Assembly (NCBI GenBank): GCA_030710605.1
Contig: CP092879.1
Span: 80,836,935-80,900,934, forward strand
Source of the DNA: Cordylochernes scorpioides
Lineage: Eukaryota > Arthropoda > Arachnida > Pseudoscorpiones > Chernetidae
Reading direction: 5' to 3'
Length of the DNA: 64,000 nucleotides
The position numbers and the translations under genes are program-made. Below are positions 37,190-48,724 of this stretch, in pieces. Numbering within the stretch: position 1 is the first letter of the stretch; each line of letters starts with the position of its first letter. The notes beneath the pieces were generated by a model, which was not told the DNA's origin, searched no databases, and saw only the letters and a program-made list of their open reading frames with translations.

Positions 37190-37357
37190 TGTTGTGTCGC
37201 CTCCCAGTAGTCGTCACGACACGGAGCCTATAGTTACTGGTCAATCTCCCTTTAATTGCACCGTAAAAGTTCTATATATACAAATAAATATTTACATATT
37301 AATAATAAAAAAACATGCAAAATACATACAGATATTTAACAATTTGCATACACAACA
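37190..37357 (-). repeat. 5' LTR of Ty3/gypsy element
   Basis: 168 bp, same as the 3' LTR except for a shorter A run. Confidence 0.9.
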
Positions 37358-37457
37358 ATACCTTTTTGATGAAATTTTGAATACATTTTGCTGGGTAGTG
37401 TAGAGGTGTCTCTTGTTTAGTTATTGGGCTTAAGGATATTCTGTACGTTTTTTAATA

Positions 37458-37634
37458 CAGTTAAACCTGTCTATAGCGCCCCCTCTTGGGACTCACCAAA
37501 ATAGGGTGCTATAGCGAGGGGGTGCTATAGAAGGGTCACTTTTAATGTAAATCTCACCGTACTACGTATTTAAAATAAGGCGCTATAGAGAGGAAGGCGC
37601 TATTTAGAGGGGTCGCTATAGACAGGTTTAACTG
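37458..37634. mobile_element. Pogo-type MITE with TA duplication
   Basis: Ends CAGTTAAACCTGTCTATAGC and its inverse, TA on both sides, 177 bp. GC-richer than its surroundings. Confidence 0.8.
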
Positions 37635-37635
37635 T

Positions 37636-38825
37636 ATATAAATGTTGTAGTTTATATATACGTATATATTTTTTATATAAAGTTGACATCCAATCATCCA
37701 AATAGGCTTTTTCTGAATCCACAGAAATTTGTATTTTGTGGGGGCCTATTCAGTGATTTGAATCTGCAAACTTTACATAGAGTTGATCAAGAAAATGAAA
37801 ATGCTATTTTTTTTCGGATGAATATTAACCTTCCGAAAATTCGCCAGGTTTTACTGCCTTAAGTCGGTACTACAACTTTGGTAGATAGAACATCTTTTTG
37901 TCAGATTAGGAACTCCTTCCATAGGATTTTTAGATATCGTAACAGATTATGTACTGTTGAGAATTATAGTCCGAAACCATGGGATTCGTGTTGTTCTCTT
38001 CAATTAACATTTTGGTAGTAAGATTCTTTATTATGATTATTCCATTGTATAATCATGCAAGGTCATGGAGACGAAATTCATGAATCAAATTTATAATCTT
38101 GGTAGGGTTGTGGTCTTGTCTTGAGGCTACCATACATTCTAAGAGGTGTCCATAAGTCTCCATGATGGGGAGCTGCTGTCGATGATTGGCTATCTACATG
38201 GAGGTGAAAGCCAGACTTTGTCCTCCATGTAGAAAACTGGTTAACCTGAAGTTGACCTGAATATATGCACTGTGCACGAAGTCTATCAATAAAATACTTT
38301 ATTTTGTTCATTTTTGAAAGGCAAAAGTATTGTTTTTTTTTTTTGTTGTTGTTGTTAAATGAACAACAGTCACCTGTAATATCCAAATTTATGGTACAAG
38401 ACTGCGATAATCGTTGGGACTGATTGTGCTGTAATTTCATCACATCCCCACGCATGTAGAAAGCAGCTTGACTTTGCAAGAATAAGGAACCAGTTAGTTT
38501 ACACTCATTTACTGGTAGAACTGGAAATGAACAAGACTCGTTGCCCATTTAACCAATTTTCGTATTTTACAAACTTATTTATTATTGTTTTTACCCAGTA
38601 AGAGTTATTTTCTATTTATTCTGCTATTCTGTGGCTATCTTATCCTTCCATATGATATTTAGCCAGTTAGCTAAAAACAAATTTAGAAATATTGTTTGCT
38701 GAGTAGGTTAAAAAGCTTATCGCTTTATAACGTTCAGGCTATCCTACTTATTGGAAATGTTAGGTGGCGGGGTGCATTCACTTTCAACACGTATTCTGAT
38801 CATTGAAATCTTCTGTAAACCTTTA
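37636..38825. other. Gene-poor stretch, unassigned
   Basis: A 156-codon open stretch at 38078-38548 (minus) has low-complexity Asn/Lys and no recognisable domain. A stop-interrupted plus-strand stretch near 37730-37990 was not identified. Nothing is supported as a gene. Confidence 0.4.
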
Positions 38826-39776
38826 TACACACAAAGCCTTTATTAAGACACCAGTCAGATTCTCCTCTCTCATTGCCGGCTTACAACGATATCCTCACGA
38901 TGATCAATTACCATCATGTAGTATGTCTTCTATATGTTACAAACACACACAAAACCTTTATTAAGACACCAGTCAGATTCTCCTCTCTCATTGCCGGCTT
39001 ACAACGATATCCTCACGATCATCAATCACCATCATGTAGTATGTCCTCTATATGTTACAAACACACACAAAACCTTTATTAAGACACCAGTCAGATTCTC
39101 CTCTCTCATTGCCGGCTTACAACGATATCCTCACGATCATCAATCACCATTATGTAGTATGTCCTTTATATGTTACAAACCTACACAAAGCCTTTATTAA
39201 GACACCAGTCAGATTCTCCTCTCTCATTGCCGGCTTACAACGATATCCTCACGATGATCAATCACCATCATATAGTATGTCCTCTATATGTTACAAACCT
39301 ACACAAAGCCTTTATTAAGACACCAGTCAGATTCTCCTCTCTTATTGCCGGCTTACAACGATATCCTCACGATGATCAATCACCATCATATAGTATGTCC
39401 TCTATATGTTACAAACCTACACAAAGCCTTTATTAAGACACCAGTCAGATTCTCCTCTCTCATTGCCGGCTTACAACGCTACCCTCACGATGATCAATCA
39501 CCATCATGTAGTATGTCCTCTATATGTTACAAACACACACAAAGCCTTTATTAAGACACCAGTCAGATTCTCCTCTCTCATTGCCGGCTTACAACGCTAC
39601 CCTCACGATGATCAATCACCATCATGTAGTATGTCCTCTATATGTTACAAACACACACAAAGCCTTTATTAAGACACCAGTCAGATTCTCCTCTCTCATT
39701 GCCGGCTTACAACGCTACCCTCACGATGATCAATCACCATCATGTAGTATGTCCTCTATATGTTACAAACACACTG
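38826..39776. repeat. 118-bp tandem repeat, 8 units
   Basis: Each unit contains CCTTTATTAAGACACCAGTC, CATTGCCGGCTTACAACG and TAGTATGTCCTCTATATGTT. Spacing is exactly 118 bp and units are highly alike, indicating recent homogenisation. Overlapping open frames arise only from the period. Confidence 0.95.
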
Positions 39777-40157
39777 GCTTTCGTTTACTTTTGAGAAGAA
39801 CGTCTCTCTCTCTTCGCTAATATACTGACACTCGAAGATGTAATGAGATATTTCTTTTTTTTTCTTTGCAAAGATGCCATACTGTATTCCTTCCATACTT
39901 GAAAGATTTTGATATAGTTTTCCTGGGTAAAGGAATGGAGTATTCTCTGTTGTACAATAAAGCGTTTTACTGGAAATGGAAGATCGCTAAGTAAATAGCT
40001 TTCAGTCAATGATGAACCATGTAAGTACTTAGAGTGAGGATAGTATTTAGAATTTTATATTTTGATCTGAGAATTGTAAACCTTTGTTTATATGTGATTT
40101 TGGAAAATTGAAACTATTTTAGACGCTTATGATTCTTTTGAAAATTAAACAATTATA

Positions 40158-40375
40158 TCTACTGCTCTTATTGAAATGAAAAATTAATGGGAGGGCCTGG
40201 CTCATCAGTGGTGAACCCCCTCCCAGCGGTTTCGCCAGTTTAATCTACACAGTAAGGGGGAAGTAGATAATTGTTTAATTTACAATAGATTAAACTGGCG
40301 AAAGCGCTGGGAGGGTTCACCACTGATGATCCAGGCCCTCCCATTAATTTTCCATTGCAGTAAGGGCAGTAGATA
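40158..40375. mobile_element. Inverted-repeat element, GGCGAAACCGC / CTGATGAGCC family
   Basis: Two inverted copies of a unit with CTGGCGAAACCGCTGGGAGG, TTCACCACTGATGAG and GCCCTCCCATTAATTTT. Single copies or variants lie near 15160-15215, 20998-21085, 25930-26000, 28675-28755, 61575-61660 and 62481-62616. Confidence 0.75.
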
Positions 40376-40633
40376 ATTGTTTAATTTTAAAAAGAATCAT
40401 ACGTGTTTATAATAGTTTCGAATTCTCATAACAGATGGCGCGCTAATGTATCATATTACTTTTGTAATTATGTAAATATGTATTTTTCAAGTTTTTTGAA
40501 AAATATTTTCTTCTTTAAGCCTCAAGTTAGGTGTTTCACATTATCAATTTGTTTTATCATCTCAAGTAAAGCAAATAGTAATTTAAAGTTGTTTTGATTA
40601 TATTTCCTAAGATGTCTGCAAACCATTGGCATA

Positions 40634-40942
40634 CTATTCAAACTGAATGTTATCAATGATCCAACATGTGAATGTCGCTTAGATGTTGAATCACCAGAGC
40701 ATCTTCTTTTAACTTGCCCTCTGACTAATCAAATTGTATGTAGATACTTTGAAACATTACCAAATTCTCTTTGTGTATATACTCTATCTCTTATGAGAAC
40801 TTTGTTAAGTTTAGAACTATTTGTACAATAATTTACAAAAAACTACTAATCCATCGTGTAAATAATTAATTTTATATATGTAAATAATACTGGCACAGCA
40901 CAATTGCCCTTTGGACTTCGTGCTTTTGTGTAACAATAAAAA
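40634..40942 (+). mobile_element. 5'-truncated LINE with 14-bp target duplication
   Basis: Flanked by AAACCATTGGCATA at 40620-40633 and 40943-40956. Ends GTGTAACAATAAA plus an A-rich tail. Only the extreme C-terminal coding part of ORF2 remains. Confidence 0.9.
40638..40831 (+). pseudogene. LINE ORF2 C-terminal fragment
   Basis: Open frame reading INDPTCECRLDVESPEHLLL then TCPLTN, the Cys/His motif found after the RT/RNase H region of many LINEs. It ends with TAA at 40829-40831. The upstream parts were lost by 5' truncation. Confidence 0.75.
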
Positions 40943-41614
40943 AAACCATTGGCATAATACTCATGTATTCAAAATCAAGCTTATTAATTCCTCTATCTCT
41001 CATAACCATATCTATATACTTGAAAAAAAAATTGCTCATATATTCTAAGCAAATACTAAAAACACACCTATTTTGATTTGAGTGTGATTTAAAATTCTCT
41101 AGATATGTTGTAATTATTGTACTCTACCATTGTGAAAGTCAGATTTGAGCAACAGAGGTTTTGCAGAAATCGATATCAACTGCCAAAAAAAGATAATAAA
41201 GCCGCTATCTAACTCTGTGATGTGCCCCAGACGATGTGTTGACGTCCTATCGTCTGACACCAGCGCATCAACAAGCAACAATAAGGTCGTCTGCCCGCGA
41301 TAATTGTCAAATTGTCTGCGGCTGACGTCAAAATGCTTCCTTCTCTCTTTCAATAAATAAAATTCAATTTTTGAGAAAATATATATTGATTTATTCACTG
41401 ATCAAAAATTAAATTTAAATATTTTATGTGTAGCGAAATCGAAATACTTAGATAATAGTTATCTTTTATTTATTCCCCCTCTTAAAGCATTTTATGTAAA
41501 AAATATAAATAGAATTTGATTGATGAAAAATATATCCTAATTTCATATTTCACTCTGAATGATATATTTACGAATTTTGAAAATAGAGCAATCCATAAAT
41601 AAATATTTCATTAA

Positions 41615-41697
41615 AAAGGCATATATTGATTGGATCAAAATATCATTTATTTTTTACCTTATGATATTTTGATCCAATATATGCCTTTTTTAATTAA
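41615..41697. mobile_element. Small foldback MITE
   Basis: AAAAAGGCATATATTGATTG and its inverse AATATATGCCTTTTTT around a short AT spacer. Half-copies occur at 29270-29300 and 61010-61090. Confidence 0.7.
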
Positions 41698-41952
41698 ATA
41701 TTTGTGAACATAAAATATTTTATGAATAATAAAAACTATAGTTTAATAATATAAAATTTGATCAGAGCTTTTTATTGTACTGTATATTTTGAAAACGAAT
41801 CTTGTGTCTATATATTAAATATTTAAACACAACATTTTTAGATATCTATATTTAAAAATAGAAATATATCTTATATATATATCAAATAATTAGAAAAAAA
41901 TGTTTATCCCCTTCTATAAATGAGTATATAAGCCGCAGAATATTATATTTGT

Positions 41953-44593
41953 CTTCCTTAAGTTTTGTCTATGAGTGTAACTTTCAGAGTTATTGTCTGA
42001 ATCCCGATATACATGCTAAAAGGTACAACTTCCTTAAGTTTTGTCCATGAGTGTATCTTTCAGAGTTATTGTCTCAATCCCGATATACATGGTAAAAAGT
42101 ACAACTTCCTTAGGTTTTGTCCATGAGTGTAACTTTCAGAGTTATTGTCTGAATCCCGATATACATGCTAAAAGGTACAACTTCCTTAAGTTTTGTCCAT
42201 GAGTGTAACTTTCAGAGTCATTGTCTGAATCCCGATATGCATGCTAAAAGGTACAACTTCCTTAAGTTTTGTCTTTTAGTGCAACTTTGAGAGTTATTGT
42301 CTGAATCCCGATATACATGCTAAAAGGTACAACTTCCTTAAGTTATGTCCATGAGTGTATCTTTCAGAGTTATTGTCTGAATCCCGATATACATGGTGAA
42401 ATGTACAACTTCCTTACGTTTTGTCCATGAGTGTATCTTTCAGAGTTATTGTCTGAATCCCAATATACATGCTAAAAGGTACACCTTCCTTAAATTTGTC
42501 CATGAGTACATCTTTCAGAGTTATTGTCAGAATCCCGATATACATGCTAAAAGGTACAACTTCCTTAAGTTTTGTCCATGAGTGTAACTTTCAGAGTTAT
42601 TGTCTGACTCCCGATATACATTCTAAAAGGTACAACTTCCTTAAGTTTTGTCCATTAGTGAAACTTTCAGAGTTATTGTCTGAATCCCGATATACATGCT
42701 AAAAGGTATAAATTCCTTAAGTTTTGTCCATGAGTGTATCTTTCAGAGTTATTGTCTCAATCCCGATATACATGGTAAAAGTTACAACTTCCTTAAGTTT
42801 TGTCCATGAGTGTATCTTTCAGAGTTATTGTCATAATCCCGATATACATGGTAAAAGGTACAACCTTCTTAAGTTTTGTCTATGAGTGTTACTTTCAGAG
42901 TTATTGTCTGAATCCCGATATACATGGTAAAAGGTACAACTTCCTTAAGTTTTGTCCATGAGTGTATCTTTCAGAGTTATTGTCTGAATCCCGATATACA
43001 TGGTAAAAGGTACAACTTCCTTAAGTTTTGTCCATGAGTGTATCTTTCAGAGTTATTGTCTGAATCCCGATATACATGTTAAAAGGTACAACTTCCTTAA
43101 GTTTGTCCATGAGTGCATCTTTCAGAGTTATTGTCAGAATCCCGATATACATGCTAAAAGGTACAACTTCCTTAAGTTTTGTCCATGAGTGTAACTTTCA
43201 GAGTTATTGTCTCAATCCCGATATATACATGCTAAAACGTACAACTTCCTTAAGTTTTGTCCATGAGTGTAACTTTCAGAGTCATTGTCTGAATCCCGAT
43301 ATACATGCTAAAAGGTACAACTTCCTTGAGTTTTGTCCATGAGTGTATCTTTCAGAGTTATTGTCTGAATCCCGATATACATGCTAAAAGGTACAACTTC
43401 CTTAAGTTTTGTCCATGAGTGTAACTTTCAGAGTTATTGTCTCAATCCCGATATACATGCTAAAAGGTACAACTTCCTAAGTTTTGTCCATGAGTGTAAC
43501 TTTCAGAGTTATTGTCTGAATCCCGATATACATGCTAAAAGGTACAACTTCCTTAAGTTTTGTCCATGAGTGTAAATTTCAGAGTCATTGTCTGAATCCC
43601 GATATACATGCTAAAAGGTACAACTTCCTTAAGTTTTGTCCATGAGTGTATCTTTCAGAGTTATTGTCTGAATCCCGATATACATGGTAAAAGGTACAAC
43701 TTCCTTAAGTTTTGTCCATGAGTGTATCTTTCAGAGTTATTGTCTGATTCTCGATATACATGGTAAAAGGTACAACTTCCTTAAGTTTTGTCTTTGAGTG
43801 TAACTTTCAGAGTTATTGTCTGAATCCCGATATACATGCTAAAAGGTACAACTTCCTTAAGTTTGTCCATGAGTGTATCTTTCAGAGTTATTGTCTCAAT
43901 CCCGATATACATGGTAAAAGTTACAACTTCCTTATGTTTTGTCCATGAGTGTATCTTCAGAGTTATTGTCAGAATCCCGATATACATGTTAAAAGGTACA
44001 ACTTCCTTAAGTTTTGTCTATGAGTGTTACTTTCAGAGTTATTGTCTGAATCCCGATATACATGGTAAAAGGTACAACTTCCTTAAGTTTGTCCATGAGT
44101 GTATCTTTCAGGGTTATTGTCTGAATCCCGATATACATGGTAAAAGGTACAACTTCCTTAAGTTTGTCCATGAGTGAATCTTTCAGAGTTATTGTCTGAA
44201 TCCCGATATACATGGTAAAAGGTACAACTTCCTTAAGTTTGTCCATGAGTGTATCTTTAAGAGTTATTGTCTGAATCCCGATATACATGGTAAAAGGTAC
44301 AACTTCCTTAAGTTTTGTCCATGAGTGTATCTTTCAGAGTTATTGTCTCAATCCCGATATACATGGTAAAAGTTACAACTTCCTTAAGTTTTGTCCATGA
44401 GTGTATCTTTCAGAGTTATTGTCAGAATCCCGATATACATGCTAAAAGGTACAACTTCCTTAAGTTTGGTCCATGAGTGTAACTTTCAGAGTTATTGTCT
44501 GAATCCCGATATACATGCTAAAAGGTACAACTTCCTTAAGTTTTGTCCATGAGTGTAACTTTCAGAGTTATTGTCTCAATCCCGATATATATA
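41953..44593. repeat. 76-bp satellite array, left part
   Basis: About 35 monomers of 75-77 bp: TTAAGTTTTGTCCATGAGTG, TAACTTTCAGAGTTATTGTC, TGAATCCCGATATACATGCT, AAAAGGTACAACTTCC. Variants (GCTA/GGTA, TAAC/TATC, CTG/CAG/CTC, one-T deletion) recur in blocks. Confidence 0.95.
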
Positions 44594-44889
44594 TGTCATA
44601 AAAAAGATGTATTTGAGGTACGTTACCAATTCATTCATGCAGTCGTGGATTGAAGTGAAATGATAACTTTTATATTCAAAATTGTATTTTTTTTTTAATG
44701 ATTATATTTTAAGAACAAAAAGTTTGCATACATATAATTTTATAAATATAATCTAAGTATATACAAAAAACATCTTGGGTTGTACTCCTTTTGTTAAGGA
44801 TTTTAAAGAATTAACTCTGTGTTAATTCTATGATTATTTAAATTATAATTATATTAATGAATAATAAAAATCATATTTTTATTATGTCA
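44594..44889 (-). repeat. 3' LTR of young Ty3/gypsy element
   Basis: 296 bp. Compare 50046-50339. Confidence 0.9.
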
Positions 44890-45598
44890 TTTCTTCCCTC
44901 CAAGGATAAAAATTAGGGAGTAATTTTCAAAGTAAAAAAAAAGTATCATTATTATTTACATAGATTATCAATTAAGATGGAGGATACCAATTGAAACTAT
45001 ATCAATGATGCTCTTTATTCCTTCTACATATTCCTATTGGTACCTTTTTTCTTGACAGTAGCTGAAAATTATCCAATCTTATTTGAATTTATAGGTGTCT
45101 CCTTCCTATAATTCATAAGGGGATTTACCTCATGAATTGAGTAGGCCTTCTCAGGCTCTCAAGATTCAAAAGGTATTTTGCCACATGCCAAAAAATATAT
45201 TTTTGAGAATCACAAATTTATTTCTCATAATGACGAGTGGTATCCAACATCTTGTTTCACATTTATTTGGTTTGATCAGAATAAAACATAAAATAATGGG
45301 TTATTTACTTCCACATAATGAAAAATATTTACACATGAAGTTTTACTATTTACATTAAAAAAAAAAAAGAATGTTCGAATATGAAATGTTCCATATAAAG
45401 TTTGTGAGGGAAAAATATATAGAATCATATGAGTGAATTTCTCAACAAATAAAATCAAAATGTAAAATATTTACAACAATTGAAAAGAAAAGTGTCAAGT
45501 TATATCTTATGTGTGCACAAAAATTATATTCTCAAGGCTTAATTTTTAGGCGTAGTTATTTTTGGTATTGTCTTATTTATATTAAGATTTCCCTACCA
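44890..45598. other. 3' non-coding part of young Ty3/gypsy element
   Basis: Between the pol stop and the 3' LTR. Short open stretches only, none resembling an envelope protein. Confidence 0.6.
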
Positions 45599-48500
45599 TT
45601 ATTTAGTAAGAAGAGGGATTCTACTTTTCACTACCTTAGGTGCCACTTGTTGGTGTGTTTTTTTCTCTAAAGTGGGTATTTTACTTTTTGTCAGTTTTAA
45701 CTCAAATCCTTCTTTTGGGTAGTATGGCCTCAATTTGGATGAATGAATTACCATGGTAGTTTTTCCTAAATTAGATTGAGGTTTATCAATTTCATAATTG
45801 ACTGGGAATATCTGTTTTAAGATTGTAAATGGCCCAGACATTGGAGGCATTAATTTTCGGTTATCTGGATGGTAAAAGGTTTGTAACCAAACTTTATCGC
45901 CTACTTTAAAGGTGGAAGGTTGATAATGTTGATCATATCTAATTTTATTTATCTGATGAAATTTTAATGTATTATTATAGGCATTTGTTCTGGCAGTGTC
46001 TATAGGGGGGTAAAATTCTGATTCTTTTAAGGGGGAATCATAAGGGAGCTTACCATACAAAAGGTAAGTAGGAGTATAGCCTGTTATGGAATGGGGAGTA
46101 TTATTATATTCATTTAGTACTGAATCCAACAATTTCGTCCATGGTATTGATTTTCCTTTCAAGTTATTGAATTTACATCTTAACCTGGTTATTATAGTTT
46201 GGTTAAGTCGTTCATTTAACCCATTACACTGAGGTCTTGATGATGAAGTCAATAATTGTTTAATGTTATTGTTAATCAAATATTTTCTAAATCTTGGTGA
46301 AGTAAATGATGGTGCCCTGTCACTTAAAAATTGTTTGGGTTTTTGTATTTGAAAAATTTTGTTTAGGCAATTTATATATGAGTCAGTAGTTTGACTTTTT
46401 GAGGGGAAAGCCCAAATGTATCTAGTAGCATGATCTACGATGATGTGAAGGAATTTCTTTGTGGAATTATAGTAATTTAGTCCACCTACTGTGTCTATAG
46501 ACACAAGATCAAAAGGATCCTTAGCTGGGGGGAGACTTTCCAACAGACCAAATTTCTTCTGGTGAGATATTTTATTGAGTTGACACACCTCACAGTGTTT
46601 TACATAATTAGAAATATCTTGAATTAGGTAGGGCCAATAATAGATAGGGGAAATTAGATTTAACATTTTAGATACTCCTATATGGCCGTAATCTTGATGA
46701 GCTCTTATTAATACTTTTTCTCTTAATGATGGTGGAACAACACTTTTGATTAATCCTTTTTTCTTTATTGTTAAAAGTCCATTAAATTTAGTATATTTCC
46801 TATCATTGATGTTATCATCAAATTGAGCTTGTTTTAGTTCTGGGTCAGAAACAAAATGAGCTATGGGGTATCTGCTGAGAAAATCAGCTTCTTTATTTTC
46901 AGTTCCTCTTATGTGTTTTATCTCAAAGTCAAACATTGAGAGCTTTAAGCTCCATCTAAATAATCGTCCTTTTGGGTTCTTTATGTTCTTCAAATACTTT
47001 AGACAAGCATGGTCTGTATGGATGGTGAAATGCACGCCATCTAAGTAGGGTAAAAAGAAATCCACAGCATCAATAATAGCAAGGCATTCTTGCTCAGTTA
47101 CACAATAGTTTGATTCATAAGATGTCATTCTATGGCTTCTATACGCTATTGGCTTTAAAAGCCCATCGGGTTGTTCTTGTTTTAGGATAGATCCGATCTG
47201 TTCTTGGCTAGCATCCGTGTAAAGGTGTATAGGATATTTGGGATTATAGATAGCTAATATAGGTTTTGAGGTTATCATATTTTTTAATTTAGAAAATGCG
47301 GTTTCGCATTCTTCATCCCATTTCCATTTTACATCTTTTTTCAACAAATTATTCAAAGGGAGTCTGAGTTTAGCATAATTAGGGATAAATTTCGAGTAAA
47401 TGTTAATAGATCCTAAAACTCGTTGTAAATCCTTTTTATTCCTTGGGGAATTCAATTTTCTAATCGTTTCTATATTATTAGTGCTGGGTGAAAATTGATG
47501 GTTTGATATTTCATATCCTAGAAAATAAATCTGATAAGTAGCGAATTTACATTTACTTAGTTTTAGCTTAATATTTTCCTTTATGCAAATATCTAAAATT
47601 ACTTTTAAATGGGTCAAATGTTCCTGAAAATTATTTGAAAATATAATGAAGTCATCGAAGTAATTCATGCAAAAATCAACATCATATTTATTTAAAATTT
47701 GCCTTAAAACTCTTTGGAATTGACTTGGACTATTTTTTAATCCAAAAGATAATTTATTAAATTCGTAAAGTCCGTGAGTGGTAGTAAAAGCTGTGTATTC
47801 TTTATCATCTGGGTGTATATCTAAATGGTGATAACCTGATAAAAGATCTAGTGTAGTGAAGATATTAGCTTCTGAAAGCTTATCTAATATAGAATCTATT
47901 CTTGGTATGGGCTCAGAATCTCTTTTTATTATATCATTTAATTTTCTGTAGTCTATTACTAGTCGAATTTTACCTTCATTTCGCTTATTCACCAACATAG
48001 CAGGGGATGCATAGGAGGAATAAGATGGTCTAATGACATTATATTTTAAAAGTTCTTCAATCTGTCTTTTAATTTCAATGTTGTCCGAGAAGGAAGGTCT
48101 AAAAGGCTTTAATGAAATAGGTGTTTGTGAGGTAAGTTTAATTCTAATTGGATCTGCTTTAATATGTCCTATATCCATTTTATGGGCAGCAAACGCTTCC
48201 TTATTTTCCTTAATTAATTTAATTAAATCAGATTTTTCATATGGTGAAAGTTTTTCATCAAATTCTACACTATTAAAATTTCTAAAATCATTTTCATTAG
48301 GAGGAATAATAGATTTAAATAAAGGAATTACATTATGATGTGTATAATTATTATTATTAGGGTTATGGTAATCAACATTAAGAATTCTACCAAATTGAGT
48401 AATTGTAAAACTTTGAAAATCAATGTCTAATTTAAATAATCTTATATGGTGTAAAGAAAGCAATACATATGGCAAATTAATATCAGAGGAATAAAAATCA

Positions 48501-48724
48501 ATATCTCTAGTAATAAATCCTATAGTTGTATTAACATTAATTTTTGAATTTATATTTAGCATACCGGATGTCTGTTTAATAAGAGGTAAATTATTAAAAA
48601 CAACATAGTTTGGTTGAATCTTATCTATCATATGTTGAGGAATTATAGAGAAGGTACAGCCAGTATCCATGAGAGCTACAATACTGTTATTATTCACATT
48701 TAGATTTATATACAGACCTTGGCG
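45599..48724 (-). CDS. Ty3/gypsy pol: protease, RT, RNase H, integrase
   Basis: Uninterrupted frame of about 1,040 residues directly after the gag stop codon (the GTG at 48697 is not needed as a start). Domains in order: aspartic protease (VALMDTGCTFSII), reverse transcriptase (IRLVIDYRKLN, FTTLDLLSGYHH, MNYFDDFIIFS), RNase H (HLYTDASQEQIGS, IHTDHACLKYL), integrase finger (HQDYGHIGVSKM, CEVCQ) and core (VSIDTVGG, LSDRAPSF, GLNERLNQTI). All catalytic motifs seen are intact. The RT-RNase H-integrase order is that of Ty3/gypsy, not BEL/Pao by gene order alone. Probably expressed as a gag-pol fusion through the UGA at 48725-48727. Confidence 0.93.
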   Translation of the reverse strand, partial: RQGLYINLNVNNNSIVALMDTGCTFSIIPQHMIDKIQPNYVVFNNLPLIKQTSGMLNINSKINVNTTIGFITRDIDFYSSDINLPYVLLSLHHIRLFKLDIDFQSFTITQFGRILNVDYHNPNNNNYTHHNVIPLFKSIIPPNENDFRNFNSVEFDEKLSPYEKSDLIKLIKENKEAFAAHKMDIGHIKADPIRIKLTSQTPISLKPFRPSFSDNIEIKRQIEELLKYNVIRPSYSSYASPAMLVNKRNEGKIRLVIDYRKLNDIIKRDSEPIPRIDSILDKLSEANIFTTLDLLSGYHHLDIHPDDKEYTAFTTTHGLYEFNKLSFGLKNSPSQFQRVLRQILNKYDVDFCMNYFDDFIIFSNNFQEHLTHLKVILDICIKENIKLKLSKCKFATYQIYFLGYEISNHQFSPSTNNIETIRKLNSPRNKKDLQRVLGSINIYSKFIPNYAKLRLPLNNLLKKDVKWKWDEECETAFSKLKNMITSKPILAIYNPKYPIHLYTDASQEQIGSILKQEQPDGLLKPIAYRSHRMTSYESNYCVTEQECLAIIDAVDFFLPYLDGVHFTIHTDHACLKYLKNIKNPKGRLFRWSLKLSMFDFEIKHIRGTENKEADFLSRYPIAHFVSDPELKQAQFDDNINDRKYTKFNGLLTIKKKGLIKSVVPPSLREKVLIRAHQDYGHIGVSKMLNLISPIYYWPYLIQDISNYVKHCEVCQLNKISHQKKFGLLESLPPAKDPFDLVSIDTVGGLNYYNSTKKFLHIIVDHATRYIWAFPSKSQTTDSYINCLNKIFQIQKPKQFLSDRAPSFTSPRFRKYLINNNIKQLLTSSSRPQCNGLNERLNQTIITRLRCKFNNLKGKSIPWTKLLDSVLNEYNNTPHSITGYTPTYLLYGKLPYDSPLKESEFYPPIDTARTNAYNNTLKFHQINKIRYDQHYQPSTFKVGDKVWLQTFYHPDNRKLMPPMSGPFTILKQIFPVNYEIDKPQSNLGKTTMVIHSSKLRPYYPKEGFELKLTKSKIPTLEKKTHQQVAPKVVKSRIPLLTK

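Larger units (their letters stand above)
32898..37357 (-). mobile_element. Ty3/gypsy LTR retrotransposon, nearly intact
   Basis: LTRs 32898-33067 and 37190-37357 start TGTTGTGTCGCC and end CACAACA. They differ only in an A-run length as far as I can see. A 5-bp target duplication ATACC flanks the element (32893-32897, 37358-37362). A purine tract AAGAGGGGAGA adjoins the 3' LTR, and ACTGGCGACGAG follows the 5' LTR as a probable primer site. It lies upstream of the vitellogenin gene, same strand. Confidence 0.95.

Noticed and set aside
38078-38548. 156-codon minus ORF as a gene
   Set aside because: Low complexity, no recognisable domain, no splice partners.
38873-39820. Series of 88-codon ORFs
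   Set aside because: Identical overlapping frames of the 118-bp repeat.
42393-44288. Open reading frames of 60-113 codons across the 76-bp satellite
   Set aside because: They arise from the period and one-base variants and appear on both strands.
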